From Anagrus nilaparvatae (lineage: Eukaryota; Arthropoda; Insecta; Hymenoptera; Mymaridae): a stretch of 64,000 bases of DNA. Below, piece after piece: positions 47,091 to 59,140 of the stretch; positions within the stretch are counted from its first letter, which is position 1; each line of letters begins with the position of its first letter. The stretch is from NCBI GenBank assembly GCA_022575985.1, contig JAKSXM010000282.1, positions 1-64,000 on the forward strand. Direction: 5' to 3'. The notes under the pieces were generated by a model that saw nothing but the letters and a program-made list of their open reading frames with translations, was not told where the DNA came from and did not search any database. A program made the translations under genes and the position numbers.

Positions 47091-48052
47091 CATATGGTTT
47101 TAGAACTCTGATCTGCTGAATATATAATTCATATTTATTATCCTTAAGGAGGGTCTATCGTTATTAATTTATTTTAGTAGTCGCTACTATTATGGAGGTT
47201 TATCCGTAGAAAAAAATGATACGGGAATGTAACAAAACGTGAATAATAATAAAGTTTAAACACTTTAAAGCCAAAATTATCTTTTTTTATCTTTGTCACC
47301 GACTTATTAATTTTTAATGAAAAAAACAAAAGTGGTATTTTAACGTTGCTCTTATGGGAAAATTGGCTTAGGCTTTTATAAAAAATTAGGGTGCTCATGT
47401 CACAGAATTTTATAAATTTAATAAAAAACACGTAGCATAACCAAAAACCTCATTTTTTAGTTGACTTTTTTAACTTTTTTTTATATTTCATAATACTATG
47501 AGACTTTTTTTTGTAATAATCTTGGATTATTAATAGTTTTTTATATTTTTATTTAAAACAATACCTTCCCAAATAAACTTAGAAAAATAAAATTATGTCG
47601 GTAATTTTAGTTCCTATGAAAATGTAGAATCAACGGATACACCTCCTTAAAGAGATAATTTTTTTGTTGGAAAAATAACTTTTGAAGATTTTGTTTATAT
47701 TCAAAGTACTTAAAATCATTATTAATCCAAGATTATTATTTTAAAAAAATTTACATCTGATTTGTGAACTCACAACTAACGAAAATGGATCATGTTTAAA
47801 TTTACATTTTAAATTGATTTTAAATCACTGCTAGTATTTTGTAACCATTAAATAATTTTAAGTATAATTAAAATTTTAAAAAATGTAATTTTTTGATGAG
47901 GAGTTAGATTTTTCAAATCTAATTTCAAATCAAATTTCTACAAATTTAATCAGTTTGTCTTTGTCTCATTTGAGACCATCTGAGGAATTTTGAAGCCAAT
48001 CGGCAATAAAAGAGTTATCGTGCACACAAACTCGGCATTCTGTCGCGGGAAT
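47091..48052. other. AT-rich DNA; probable Helitron body at its end
   Basis: No gene recognised. The last 120 bp (CAATCGGCAATAAAAGAG, TGCACACAAACTCGG) lead into the hairpin at 48053 and look like a Helitron 3' region. Confidence 0.35.
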
Positions 48053-48085
48053 AGAGTGAGCACAGCTCAGAGCTTCGCTCACTCT
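48053..48085 (+). repeat. Helitron-like terminal hairpin
   Basis: AGAGTGAGC (48053-48061) pairs perfectly with GCTCACTCT (48077-48085); the loop contains AGCTCAGAGCT. The GCTTCGCTCA phrase recurs in the Helitron end at 40456, so both probably belong to one family. The CTRR end is missing, perhaps replaced by the MITE fragment that follows. Confidence 0.5.
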
Positions 48086-48094
48086 AATTATTAA

Positions 48095-48236
48095 AATTAA
48101 AGAATATAATACCAACTTCTGTATACTTAAATGTTATTTTTATTCATTCTAAAATTATTGGCAGAATCGTGTAAAAAAATTGAAATTTCTGATCAATTCA
48201 TGAAATGGTTAATTACACGTTTGGGGTGTAACATAT
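48095..48236 (-). repeat. Fragment of the TGGGCGATT MITE family
   Basis: The inverse of about 15860-16045 (for example ACACGTTTGGGGTGTAACAT, and CTGATCAATTCATGAAATGG) with an internal deletion of one arm of the local palindrome. Confidence 0.65.
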
Positions 48237-48585
48237 ATATCGCTTTTTGGATCCTGGGAAGATTCAGTTTAGGTATTTAATAAATAATTTTTCTTCTTGT
48301 CACTGTTTACAAATTTACGAAATCATATTAATCTAAAAAGAAAATTACATTGGAATAATCAGTATATTTTATAGCATTTATTATATGTTAAATGTAACCA
48401 CATATTTATAATATAATCAAATTAATATATTTATTATGAATTTTTTTCTTTAAATTTTTTAATTTTGTCTATTTGATTATTTGGTAATAATTTATTTAAA
48501 TTTTTTTTTTGAATATTTAAAATTTTATTGTGTCTGTATTACCATAAGATAAAAAATTTTTTCCCTTTTATCAAGCAGTAACAGC
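48237..48585. other. AT-rich DNA, nothing recognised
   Basis: No ORF or repeat supported. Confidence 0.4.
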
Positions 48586-48942
48586 GCACAGTGATCTAGA
48601 AAAAAAAGCGGAAAAAGTTGGCTTTAATCGAGTTTCCATCCAATTTTATGTGGGTTGGCTTTTTTTACTTCTAAAGACCTATATTTTATGGAAATTATGA
48701 CAAGAAATTTTTTTTCTACAAGTTTTTCACCCTTTTTCCAGAAAAATACAAAAATTATAATTTTGGATTTTTATGAGTTTTTCCGAAAAAAATGGTGAAA
48801 AACAAAATGGAAAAATTTTTCTTATCATATTTTTTGTAAAATGCAGGTCTTCAGGAGTAAAACAAGCCAACCCACATTAAAATTGGATGAAAACTTGATC
48901 AAACGAAACCTTTTTTCCGCTTTTTTTTCTAGATCACTGTGC
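48586..48942. mobile_element. Palindromic MITE of about 357 bp
   Basis: GCACAGTGATCTAGAAAAAA and its exact inverse at the right end are followed inward by AGCGGAAAA, GTTGGCTT and ACCCACAT segments that also pair, so most of the element is palindromic. AGC lies on both sides and may be a 3-bp target duplication. Confidence 0.85.
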
Positions 48943-51480
48943 AGCAGTGAATATTTAAAAAAGTAGTACTTCTACTTTTTTCGAAATATTGCCTAAAAAC
49001 TTATAAAAAAATAATTTTCTATTTAACCGATTTAAACTTCAAAAGAAAAAATAAAATAAAAGTATCGTATAGAATTTGATTGATATTAAATACTTCATTG
49101 CTTTTACCTAACTTTATAGCATTATTCTGTAGTCTTGCATTAACTGAAACTAAAATTTTTTAAACCGAAAGTAACATTTTTAAAGCTTTACCAGTTCTAT
49201 AAATTTTACTTTAAATTATAAATATTTATAGAGCTGAAGGGAGAATTACTTGTAAAATCTCAAAATTGAGGGTAGAGGGCAAATATTACTTGGAATTATT
49301 TTTATTAAGGGACTAAAAATAATTCCAATTTAAGGGTTTAAATAATTTTAATTGACTTCAAAAAACCCTGTTTAAACTGATAATAACTAAGAATTATAAA
49401 ATTAGTATATTGTAATTTTATTGCGTATCATTTACATACTATATCGAAAACTAATATGTACTAAGCATGTAGCATGCAATTAGATCGTGTTTATAGTATT
49501 GAGATATCAACTGTAAATAATTTTTAAATTAATAAACTATTCTTCTTACCTTAAACATGATTGTTTTTGATATGATTCAAAATGCATCGTTTATCTAATG
49601 TTGTAATAAAGTAATAAAATTCTTTTTAAATAAATAAACTACTTAAACTTAATTAAAAATTTTTATTATTTGATTTTATTTTATTTTAACAATTGATCAT
49701 CAATATTTATTGAATTACATTTACAAAATGATTTTAGCTAAACTAAACTAAACTAATAATTAACAAAAATTTATATGTCATTATTAACAAAATAATAATT
49801 ATTAAAATAATACACTGAAATTCTTTTTGGCTTTCTGATCACTTGGATAGTGCGTCAAAGCTCCAAATCCTTAGCTTGCTTCGGATTTTACAAATTTTTC
49901 GGGGCGTATAGCCCCAAATTTGAGAACTCTATAACACGAAATTAGGTTCACGATTACTTGTTTATATTTATTTTGAAAATTTTTTTGAATTTGAGGTTAT
50001 AAAAAAAGTAAAAACAAAAGCAAATGATTATTTAAGGCAAATAGACATTTATTTTGGGCCATTGCTCCCCAAAATTCGTCTTTAAAATCAACAAACAATC
50101 AGTAAAGTAACGACTTAATAGAATTTGTCAGAGTGCTAAAAAGGTTTTCAGTGTAATTCATAAAAATAATTTTGGAAATCAAAATGTGTATTGAAAAATA
50201 AATTATATTTTCCATTTTAAGCTTTAATTATATACGCTTAAAAAAATAAATAGAAAATATTAGTTTTAATTATAATTTTTAGCTACAAATATATCAATAT
50301 CTAATGCTATTTACTTTTTTTATTATAATTTGAATATTTTTAATAGATAAGGCTTTGATAATAATACTCGTTTGCTGATATGATAACATTGTTAAATAGT
50401 CCAGAGGTGCTTTGCTTAAGGTACAACTAATGTGTGCAACAGTCAAAACTGTTGATAAAAAGTGTATAAATTAAAATGATATTGTATATAATGATGATAT
50501 GAAAGTCAATTTATAATACTTGTAACTTTTTGTTTAAGTATGAATTTTATAAATTAAAATATATGATAATAAAATACAAAAAAAAAATACAAAAAATTGA
50601 CTATAAAAAATCAATTTTAACAGAATTATCTCCTTAGCGCTAGTAATTCTCTTTAAGGTAGATGATTCATAATAATTTAATCAATATTTTAAAATATTAT
50701 ACCTTCACTCATAGTTTTAATAAAATCTTGTTAAAAACAAAATTTTACCTCACAGATGAGTATTTAACGAATATTTAAAACCCATAACCCTTTATACGAA
50801 AAAAGCCCAAATATAGTCTAATCAAAGTTTAATACCGAGACTATTACCAAAATTGAGAATAACCAATAAACTGTTGAGAGCACAGCTGTCTGAAACGCAA
50901 AAAATGTTTCACCTAAAAATTTCTGGTAAAAAACCCAATACTTAATAATCTGTTTTTCTTTTTTTTTTATATTTAACATAAGTGCTGCTTTAAGATGTTG
51001 AAAATTGAAAATTTGTATTTTTTCGTCTTAAATAACCTCTTTGTTTGTAAATTATGGTTACAAAACAATTGAAAAAACAAAAGTGGATCCTTAAGAATAA
51101 TTTTAATTTATTTAAAACAAAAATCATAAATTGCTTTTTTTGTTTCAAATATTGAGCCTTCTAACTCAAAAAAAGCTATTGGGTGAGCAAAATTTTTTAA
51201 ATTTATAAAAATAATAAACATTTGATACATACGAAATTTGAAAGTATTAAAACAATAATAATAGCTCTATAGATTTTAATATATTGATTTGTAGAAAAAC
51301 CAATTTATTTAAAAAAATAAGAGTAATCAAAATAATCAGTGTAGAGATAATACAGATAAATTTGATATGGATTCAACCCCTAATCATAGCGCTGTTTATA
51401 GGATAAAAGGGGATATGAATGGGTTAGCAAATAAAAGTTATATACCGTAGTACCGGATGCTTAGTATTACAATATCCGTA
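48943..51480. other. AT-rich DNA, nothing recognised
   Basis: Only small hairpins were noticed (CGGGGCGTATAGCCCC near 49909). A donor-like GTAAGA on the minus strand near 49549 follows a short open stretch, too little to call an exon. Confidence 0.4.
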
Positions 51481-51500
51481 AATCTGATAAAAAATTATTT

Positions 51501-51734
51501 TTGCCTAAACAACAGCTACATTTTGGAAAAAACTTATCAGTAGAAAGAGAAAAGCTAACTAGGGAAATGGATAAATGTAAAAAAAAGCGAAAAAGTTATT
51601 TTAAAAATATTAAAAGAACCTGGGAATATTATATGGCTACTACGAAATGGGCGGAACCTAAACATAGGAGATTGTCTAGACAGAATTATAGTTATTATTA
51701 TTTAAATTCAAAGCATTTTTTTGTCGTTTTATGA
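51501..51734 (+). pseudogene. Possible gag N-terminal remnant
   Basis: A Lys/Tyr-rich open stretch with KSYFKNIKRTWEYYM resembles in spacing and composition the segment before the CA-like region of the gag ORF at 60903 (EREFKKLRRTIEDYM). The codon at its start is not a normal context and downstream homology is lost. Weak call, supported mainly by its position at the edge of the retroelement cluster. Confidence 0.3.
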
Positions 51735-52059
51735 CGTTCCGTTAGGATTTACCCATATAGCATACCTATAAGGACTTACCCATATACCAAAATTAATTTC
51801 AAACCATCCTTACTTCTTTCATGCAGGAATAAACAAAAGTCATAAATATATAAAACATATTAAAGCATATCTTATATAAGAATAATAAAATTTCCCTATA
51901 ATAAAAGCTCACCCCCCGCTTACAGTCGTAAACTGAGTAATAAAATACAATAAAGTTACTGATCAATAATCCCTTAGGAGCTTTAGTAACGCCCACACGT
52001 CAATTAATTGAAAGCTTACGACTAGGCGGAGAGTTTAAAGTCAACCCTAGACAAACGTT

Positions 52060-52280
52060 TGCCAAACCTATCTGAGTGGGTATATAAAGTGTGGCTAAGT
52101 TCAACATCACTCTTTTACTAACGGGCTACGACACATATTGTATCGTTTCTTTATTCCCGGTATTGTGTAGTAAGTCTTCCTCGGTATCTATTAAACGTGA
52201 TTAAAGCAAATTACCAATAATACTTGTATATTTATTTCGCTGCTAACCTTTCTTTTCCGAAAAATACCAATGGGCTTTAA
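52060..52280 (+). repeat. LTR-like block
   Basis: GGGTATATAAAGTG at 52076-52089 is followed by a CTACGAC-containing start region, then GTAAGTCTTCCTCGG, ATTAAA and a CCTTTCTTTTCCGAAAA end. This is the same order of signals (TATA, start region, aagtcTTTCTTg-like phrase, poly(A) signal, CTTTCC end) as in the other LTR blocks in this cluster. Confidence 0.45.
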
Positions 52281-52839
52281 CTAGGCTTTTCAGAGAAAAG
52301 CTCGGAATATATAGTATGCGATGTTCATAGGTGTTTGCGTGGATATAATTTGGCATAAATAAGAGAAACCAATTTAAAGAGAGGGAAAAGGTGCAATATA
52401 AGAACTAAGAGAGGGAAAATATGCAATATTTTATGAGAAAATTATTTATTCCTATGGTGATGACCTCTATGATAACGCTATTTATATTCATAAGGTAATT
52501 ATTAAAAGATTTCCATAATGTAACTTCATAAATTCCAATAGTTAACTACTCTCTAAAATCATACGCCCCTTAGTAACACCAATAAGAATTTCTTATTTTA
52601 TCCGCCATTATGGAAGCACCCCTAGCAACACACCTGCCATTATAAAAACATCCTAAACAATACCAATCAAAATCTATGTATTAAACCAATCGTGTTTAAA
52701 CCCTCCTCCTAGAAAGATTGCATTAAACGCTGCCTGATCACAGATGCGGTCACTTTGAGGTATTATACTAACAGGTATGATACCCAGGTATCATACCCAC
52801 GGACATGGGCATGTGGGCTAGTCTGTACATCGGGTAATT

Positions 52840-53130
52840 CATAAACTCCACCTATTAGTATATAAAACAGTCTTTACTTGAACTTTAATAAAAGTGAATT
52901 AGTGAAATCAGTGTTATTTTAATTGAACCTTAACCTTTCCGCAAAACATCAAATAAAATAAACATCAAAATATCGTACGGGATCCAGGAGTATCCAAAAT
53001 CTAAATCAACATCAAAACAAGGGTGAAAGCTCATAACATCTAGAAACAGTATTTAATCGAAAGGGTTAAGTATATAAAAAAGTTGGTTCTGGCACTCTTT
53101 TGGGGCCTGGTGGAAAGCAATTACAAGGAT
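52840..53130 (+). repeat. LTR end and 5' leader of a retroelement
   Basis: TATA at 52859-52866 (AGTATATAAAACAG), AATAAA near 52887, CTTTCCGCAAAA at 52932 and then a leader: GGGATCCAGGAGTATCC (52980), a CGAAAGGGTTAAGTATATA segment and TTGGTTCTGGCAC..GGGGCCTGGTGG. Versions of this leader recur at 60180-60310 and 63840-63970, and part of it lies inside the gag ORF at 62430-62535. Confidence 0.5.
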
Positions 53131-53676
53131 TTAGGAGCCAGGATTACGATTTTAAACACTGCTCACTTACTTAGGTTCACTTAATTTTTAAAGTTTGAAG
53201 TTCATGTTGAAAATGTGTCTGATCCTGCTACAGAGGTTGAAAGAGATAAGTATAAAAAACTGTTTATATGCTTGATCTACATTGTTAATTACACGAAAAA
53301 AATTCTAAATATTATCACCAATTTAACTTATAGAAGATTTGTTATTGATTTTCAAGAAAAAATTTATAAAAAAAATAGGATAGTAGCATTTTTTATAGAA
53401 CGATATTTAAATTCCCTTAAGGAACAAAATATAGATAATATATGTAATAGTAAAGTATTTAATTACTTAACAAATGCTATAAATAGAGCAGGAATAAGTT
53501 TATAGAAAAGAAATTGATAATAATACATAAAGACAAATTCTATAAAAAATAAACGAATTCTAAGATAGCTAATAATAATAAAAACCGAATAATTAAAAAA
53601 AATTTTGTAACAGAAGTGGATTTCAATGTAAAATAAATAAATCTGATAATATTAAATAAACATAAAATTATATGTT
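53131..53676. other. Retroelement leader continuation, no firm ORF
   Basis: GAGATAAGTATAAAAAACTG and TATATGCTTGATCTACATTG (53242-53286) match the leader upstream of the gag ORF (60420-60460). An open stretch of 96 codons (53215-53505) has no ATG in position and no recognised motif. Confidence 0.4.
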
Positions 53677-53699
53677 ATTATTATATTAAATGCCGCATA

Positions 53700-54065
53700 T
53701 TATTTTTCTTATTACTTTTATAGTACTTTTCTCTGTAAAGCTCAGTTATCCGGGCGAAAGCGAGACTGCTAGACTCGATTTCTAGGAGTAACAGCATGAG
53801 CTTTCTTAAGACATCTGACGCGATTTTATCTATCAAAGCCAACCTTTAGATTAAATTGTAAAGTCTTTCTTGATCTTAATATATAATAAACTTAAAGTCA
53901 AAATATAAAAGCTCAGTGTGTAAAATTATTTCCAAGAACCCTACATATCAATAAAGACGCCAAAACAGACCCAGTAAATCTACCGAATCGCTACGTATAA
54001 AAAGGGTGAAAGCAACAACTTTAGAGATCGTAAGTCACTTATTCCATCTGCCAGATTCGTGATAC
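53700..54065 (+). repeat. LTR-like R-U5 and leader, family X, copy 1
   Basis: It contains CTCTGTAAAGCTCAGTTATC, GAGCTTTCTTAAGACATCTG, AAGTCTTTCTTGATCTTAAT, AATAAACTTAAAGTC and the leader end CATCTGCCAGATTCGTGA. Copies are at 56880-57250 and 62720-63070. It leads straight into a gag relic. Confidence 0.65.
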
Positions 54066-54129
54066 CAGCATTAACTGTAATCCCAAAAACAAATTTTTTT
54101 CTGAAACACAAATTGAATTAAAATAGTAA

Positions 54130-54850
54130 AAAGAACGAAAAAAATGAAATAATAAAAGAAATCGAGGATATTAAGCAAAAAGCAGATAGGAAATTTAAAT
54201 GGTCGAAAAGAAAATGGAAGGATTTTATGAATGTAGGGGTGCAAACCCCAGGGCACAGAGAGCAAAGTTATAATTATAATCCCAGGCAAAATTTGCCAAG
54301 AAATAATTTACTAACTTTTAAAGACCAACTCCATTTAATCTCAGACTACGAAGATAAGTCAGAGAACCTTTTCTCCTTTTGTAAGAGTTTAGAAAATTTG
54401 GTCACAACTTATGGACCAAAATGCGAATCTTACGTATTACGAATTCTTGTAAGAAAATTGAAGGGTAGGGTGGTCCAAATATTTGAAAGATCAGTTCATA
54501 GCTACAACAACCTTAATAAATCAATTAAAACTCTAAATCTCTAATTCGGACGGAGAAACTGTGCGTGCAAGATTACGCAATATCGTTCAAAATAAAGGAG
54601 AACCAGTTGAGGACTATGCGCTCAAGGTTCAGCTTCTGGAGAAAAAATTAATAACTATCTATGAAGTATCCACGGAATTAGATCACCTTGAAAAACAAAA
54701 GAACAAACAATGAGCTAGACAAGAAGCAATGGATTGTTTTATTTACGGACTAAGAGATCCACGGAATATTATGTCCGCTAGAAACTCGAAAAATCTCGCT
54801 CAAGCTGTAAATACAGCTATACGTTTAGAAGGGCGATCTTATCTCATAGA
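54130..54850 (+). pseudogene. Broken gag gene, copy 1
   Basis: Homologous to residues about 90-390 of the gag ORF at 60903. Conserved phrases are NNLLTFKDQLHLISDYE, ENLFSFCKSLENLVTTYG and, in a second frame, GEPVEDYALKVQLLEKKL and EAMDCFIYGLRDP. A small deletion near 54540 shifts the frame and a TGA interrupts it near 54711. The zinc knuckle is absent; the copy stops near 54850 at the LTR. Confidence 0.8.
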
Positions 54851-54869
54851 GGTCGCTACCATAGTTATA

Positions 54870-55742
54870 AACAATTTTTTTGCAAACTTTTATTAATTAA
54901 GTACCTAATATACCCCTTATTTTTTGCCAAATGTATACAACAATATCTTCACAAACTTTAATTTTATTATCATCCCCATATTTTTGCCCAAAGACATTAA
55001 CCATCAACTCTACCTTATGGTCTGGCGAGTATAGTTAGTACATATAATTTTTTTTGCTCCAAACCATCTTACAAATATAACCCCACATATCAACTTTCCA
55101 TTAACTAAAGAGCACTCAAGAAATCCATTAAAAGGCCTATGTATTCAATTTCAGTCTATTACAAACCACCCTTCCATAAACTTGAAAAATACTTAACAAT
55201 CCATTACAGAATTTATGCATTTTAGTTACAACCATATAACATAATAATCATGAGACCATCTGCCATGTACAAAGCAATCCATTAAAAAGTCAAAAATCCA
55301 TTATACAAAATTATCTCCGGTTCTCCTCAGGCGTTTCTATAGCAACCTCGGAAAAGCACATATCACATGCGATCAATCATGGAAGTGATAATAGCACACA
55401 CCTTCAGGAGACAACTAACTATGAACCTATCAGAAATTTCACCCCCACATTTACAAATCTAACCCACTATCAACCCTCCATACTAAAAGCCTATATAAAC
55501 CAGATGCAAGCCATGAGGAAGACACTTCGGAGTAATCACTACTGTAAGACATATAAGGCTTGTGATCATTTACATCAACTTCGAGTCATTCAAATAAAGT
55601 TATTGTATTATAACGTAATCGGGTTTCATCATATATTCCTGGTAGATTATAAAGGTCTTTCTTGAGCAAGAAGTGAATAAAGAATATCATAACCAATCTC
55701 AAGTATTATTTCTTATACTTCCTTTCCGAAAATTATCCTACG
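54870..55742 (+). repeat. LTR-like block, family Y, upstream of the LRR gene
   Basis: The U3-like part carries CCAAT-type boxes (GATCAATCATGGAAGTGATA, GAACCTATCAG), then a TATA box CCTATATAAACC near 55490. A start region with GGAAGACACTTCGGAG follows, AATAAAG near 55594 and 55677, the GGTCTTTCTTGAGCAAG phrase, and the CCTTTCCGAAAATTATCCTA end followed by GGGGTCCAGCAGAACC. A homologous block at 59240-60190 precedes the intact gag ORF. It ends about 107 bp before the LRR start codon and is therefore placed to act as its promoter. Confidence 0.65.
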
Positions 55743-55848
55743 GGGTCCAGCAGAACCAGTCTTAGTCATATATACATATAAATTCTTATTTGTACATAGG
55801 TGAAGGACGATTCTTGAACATAAATAAAATAAAAACGAGAATTATTCA

Positions 55849-56860
55849 ATGGCAGAACAGGTAGACATGGGAATTGAAATAATTGAACACCGCGAAACAC
55901 GGCGCGAGCCGTTAAATTACTTAAAGGATTATTATGCCCATCGGGCTACTACTCTCTGTTTTAAGAAAGCAGGAGGTCATAGGCTGAACCTTGATAACAG
56001 TGAGATTTATCTGTCCAGCGAATTCGGATTCAATAAACTCACTCAGACTATGCTATGCTTAATGCATCTTCTCCATATCATATTTGACATTGATCACGAT
56101 ACCGACAACTGGTATCCGTTTGTTATTATGTGCTCTTAATGAATATCGGATGCTTATCCATAAATTTCGGTCGTTTGGTATTTCGAGAAAGATATGCAAT
56201 GTTAATGCTTGACAATCGTGAGAATTTGAGGACGGTTATTTTTCATAAAGTAGAAGCCAATTATTTAGCATGGATGCCCGATTTTCTTGGAACCATGCGG
56301 ATAACAGATTTTGAGGTTGATACTTTTACATTGTCCTTCCAGAATGGTGAAATAGAGACAGAATTCCATTTACCAGTATAGCCCTTTAAACAAATACGTG
56401 TACGCGGAAACATTTCCCATCACTTACTAAGTAATCAAGGGGAGATGTTACGAGAACTACGTTTATATAGTTCTATATATAACCCATTTCTGCTGAATGA
56501 CGCGTTTACCGAATCAATTCGTAATCTTCGATTACTAACGACTTTATGTATACCTTACAGTAATGTAGAGAACCCAGATTTTTCCATAATTTGTACCATC
56601 CTGGTAAGTCTGCAAGAATTGAACGTGTGTGGATGCGTCCTTTTAAGTTCTCAAGGACTGAAAGGTCTAGGATTATTGCCAGGTTTAACAAATTTATCCG
56701 TGGCATTTGTAGATGTAAAATATGAAAGTCTACAAATGCTCCACACCTTGGTTTATTTAGATGTGAGTTACCAAAATTTCGTAGGATTGGACGTGTTGCA
56801 TCTAATATCGCATTTACCTAGACTGGAAGTAATTCTGAGTGTGTTCTCGGAACATTCGGA
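55849..56860 (+). pseudogene. LRR-protein gene, copy 1, broken
   Basis: The ATG at 55849 begins a protein with an acidic or polar N-terminal part and no recognised domain, then C-terminal leucine-rich repeats: LVSLQELNVCGC, LLPGLTNLSVAFVDV, LHTLVYLDVSYQNF and ISHLPRLEVIL. Compared with copy 2 it has lost one base near 56113 (frameshift) and has a TAG at 56379-56381. It retains about 70 codons (56360-56567) that copy 2 lacks, including a RELRLYSSIYNPFLLND and IRNLRLLTTL repeat. The 3' end is cut at the duplication junction near 56860. LRR proteins of this type are binding scaffolds; the partner is unknown. Confidence 0.75.
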
Positions 56861-57329
56861 TTATTATATTAAATGCCGCATATTATTTTTCCTATTGCAT
56901 TTCTAATACTTTTCTCTGTAAAGCTCAGTTATCCGTGCGAAAGCGAGATTGCTAGACTCGAATTTCTAGGAGTAACAGCATGAGCTTTCTTAAGACATCT
57001 GACGCGATTTTATCTATCATAGCCAACCTTTAGATTAAATTGTAAAGTCTTTCTTGATCTTAATATATAATAAACTTAAAGTCAAAATATAAAAGCTCAG
57101 TGTGTAAAATTATTTCCATGAATCCTACATATCAATAAAGACGCCAAAACAGACCCAGTAAATCTACCGAATCGCTACGTATAAAAAGGTTGAAAGCAAA
57201 CAACAACTTTATAGATCGTAAGTCACTTATTCCATCTGCCAGATTCGTGACACCAGCATTAACTGTCACCCCAAAGACAAATTTGTTTCTGAAACACAAA
57301 TTGAATTCAAATAGTAAAAAGAACGAAAA

Positions 57330-57866
57330 AAAATGAAATAATAAAAGAAATCGAGGATATTAAGCAAAAAGCAGATAGGAAATTTAAATGGTCGAAAAGA
57401 AAATGGAAGGACTTTATGAATGTAGGGGTGCAAACTCCAGGGCACAGAGAGCAGAGTTATAATTATAATCCCAGGCAAAATTTGCCAAGAAATAATTTAC
57501 TAACTTTTAAAGACCAACTCCATTTAATCTCAGACTACGAAGATAAGTCAGAGAACCTTTTCTCCTTCTGTAAGAGTTTAGAAAATTTGGTCACAACTTA
57601 TGGACCAAAATGCGAATTTTACGTATTACGAATTCTTGTAAGGAAATTGAAGGGTAGTGCGGCCCAAATATTTAAAAGATCAGTTCGTAGCTATAACAAC
57701 CTTAATAAATCAATTAAAACTCTAAAACTCCAATTCGGACGGAGAAACTGTGCGTACAAGATTACGCAATATCGTTCAAAATAAAGAAGAACCAGTTGAG
57801 GACTATGCGCTCAGGGTTCAGCTTCTGGAGCAAAAATTAATAACTATCTACGAAGTCTCCACGGAA
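57330..57866 (+). pseudogene. Broken gag gene, copy 2
   Basis: Near-duplicate of the relic at 54130. The same frame-shifting deletion after LKLQFG is present, so the break pre-dates the duplication. It ends at the deletion junction after IYEVSTE. Confidence 0.8.
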
Positions 57867-58037
57867 TAAAGAATATCATAACCAATCGCAAGTATTATTT
57901 CTTATACTTTCTTTCCGAAAATTATCCTACGGGGTCCAGCAGAACCAGTCTTAGTCATATATACATATAAATTCTTATGTGTATATAGGTGAAGGACGAT
58001 TCTTGAACATAAATAAAATAAAAACGAGAATTATTCA

Positions 58038-58841
58038 ATGGCAGAACAGGTAGACATGGGAATTCAAATTATTGAACACCGCGAAACACGACGCGAGCCG
58101 TTAAATTACTTAAAGGATTATTATGCCCATCGGGCTAATACTCTCTCTTTTAAGGAAGCAGGAGGTCATAGGCTGAACCTTGATAACAGTGAAATTTATC
58201 TGTCCAGCGAGTTTGGATTCAATAAACTCACTCAGACTATGCTATGGTTAACGCATCTTCTCCACATCATATTTGTCATTGATCACGTTACCGACAACTG
58301 GTATGCCATTCGTTATTATGTGCTCTCAATGAATATCGGATGCTTAACAATAAATTTCGGTCGTTTGGTATTTCGAGAAAGATATGCAATATTAATGCTT
58401 GAAAACCGTGAGAATTTGAGGACGGTTATTTTTCATAAAGTAGAAGCCAATTATTTAGCATGGATGCCCGATTTTCTTGCGACCATGCGGATAATAGATT
58501 TTGAGGTTGTTACTTTTACATTGTCCTTCCAGAATGGTGAAATAGAGGACCCAGATTTTTCCATATTTTGTACCAACCTGGTAAGTCTGCAAGAATTGGA
58601 CGTGAGTGGATGCGTCCTATTACGTTCTCAAGGACTGAAAGGTCTAAGATTATTGCCACGTTTAACACATTTATCCGTGGCATTTGTAGATGTAAAATAT
58701 GAAAGTCTACAAATGCTCCACACCTTGGTTTATTTAGATGTGAGTTACCAAAATTTCGTAGGATTGGACGTGTTGCGGCTCATGTCGCATTTACCTAGAT
58801 TGGATGTAATTCTGAGTTATATCTTACCAGTATTTACATGA
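58038..58841 (+). CDS. LRR protein, copy 2, open 267-codon frame
   Basis: The ATG at 58038 (context TTATTCAATGG) opens 267 codons to TGA at 58839. Residues 1-170 have no domain I recognise; they include a hydrophobic stretch LWLTHLLHIIFVI at about 75-87 but no signal peptide. Residues 173-260 form about four leucine-rich repeats (LVSLQELDVSGC, LPRLTHLSVAF, LHTLVYLDVSYQN, SHLPRLDVILS), the style of F-box/LRR or Zer-1-type repeats, though no F-box is seen. About 70 codons of repeats present in copy 1 are deleted in frame, and the natural C-terminus seems to be lost by a frameshift near 58815. The LTR promoter upstream of copy 1 is deleted here. It may be an expressed short form or a young pseudogene. 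Confidence 0.6.
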   Translation: MAEQVDMGIQIIEHRETRREPLNYLKDYYAHRANTLSFKEAGGHRLNLDNSEIYLSSEFGFNKLTQTMLWLTHLLHIIFVIDHVTDNWYAIRYYVLSMNIGCLTINFGRLVFRERYAILMLENRENLRTVIFHKVEANYLAWMPDFLATMRIIDFEVVTFTLSFQNGEIEDPDFSIFCTNLVSLQELDVSGCVLLRSQGLKGLRLLPRLTHLSVAFVDVKYESLQMLHTLVYLDVSYQNFVGLDVLRLMSHLPRLDVILSYILPVFT

Positions 58842-59140
58842 TAATTTACAACAATGGCACATGTTACATCACCGAGTTGTTTCACCTTCAATTCATATAT
58901 ATTGTGATCCCAATACCATACATCTGCTGGACAATCCTCACTACCGCGATTACAGAATATATGCACACTCGCCGTTTCACCCTGATACACCCAACCTCAT
59001 ACAGAAGACAGCTTCCAGGCACATATCCTGGTCATCCTTCTTCCATCGAAAACGATCGCTGGGCAAGAAATTTTCTTTCTGTTCAAGGTATGCACACTGA
59101 AGATCAGGCATTAGTTATAGAAGAATTAGATTTAGTTTAA
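58842..59140 (+). pseudogene. Frameshifted C-terminal extension of LRR copy 2
   Basis: Two overlapping frames stay open here (58861-59100 and 58838-59140) in sequence that is GC-richer than its surroundings. It is probably the natural C-terminal part of the LRR gene, absent from copy 1. Phrases such as DNPHYRDYRIYAHSPFHPD and, in the other frame, IENDRWARNFLSVQG look protein-like but are unrecognised. Confidence 0.4.

Larger units (their letters stand above)
53677..56859 (+). repeat. Tandem duplication, unit 1 (LTR - gag - LTR - LRR gene)
   Basis: Unit 1 begins at ATTATATTAAATGCCGCATA and runs to the end of the LRR relic; the next unit begins with the same sequence at about 56860, an offset of about 3183 bp. 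The two copies are roughly 95% alike by eye. Unit 1 retains the full LTR between the gag relic and the LRR gene; unit 2 does not. Confidence 0.85.

Noticed and set aside
51799..51996. Minus ORF of 65 codons near the LTR cluster
   Set aside because: No motif, Tyr/Phe-rich, within likely LTR upstream DNA.
53215..53505. 96-codon ORF in the retroelement leader
   Set aside because: It opens at GTG, not ATG, lies in sequence homologous to a non-coding leader, and lacks motifs.
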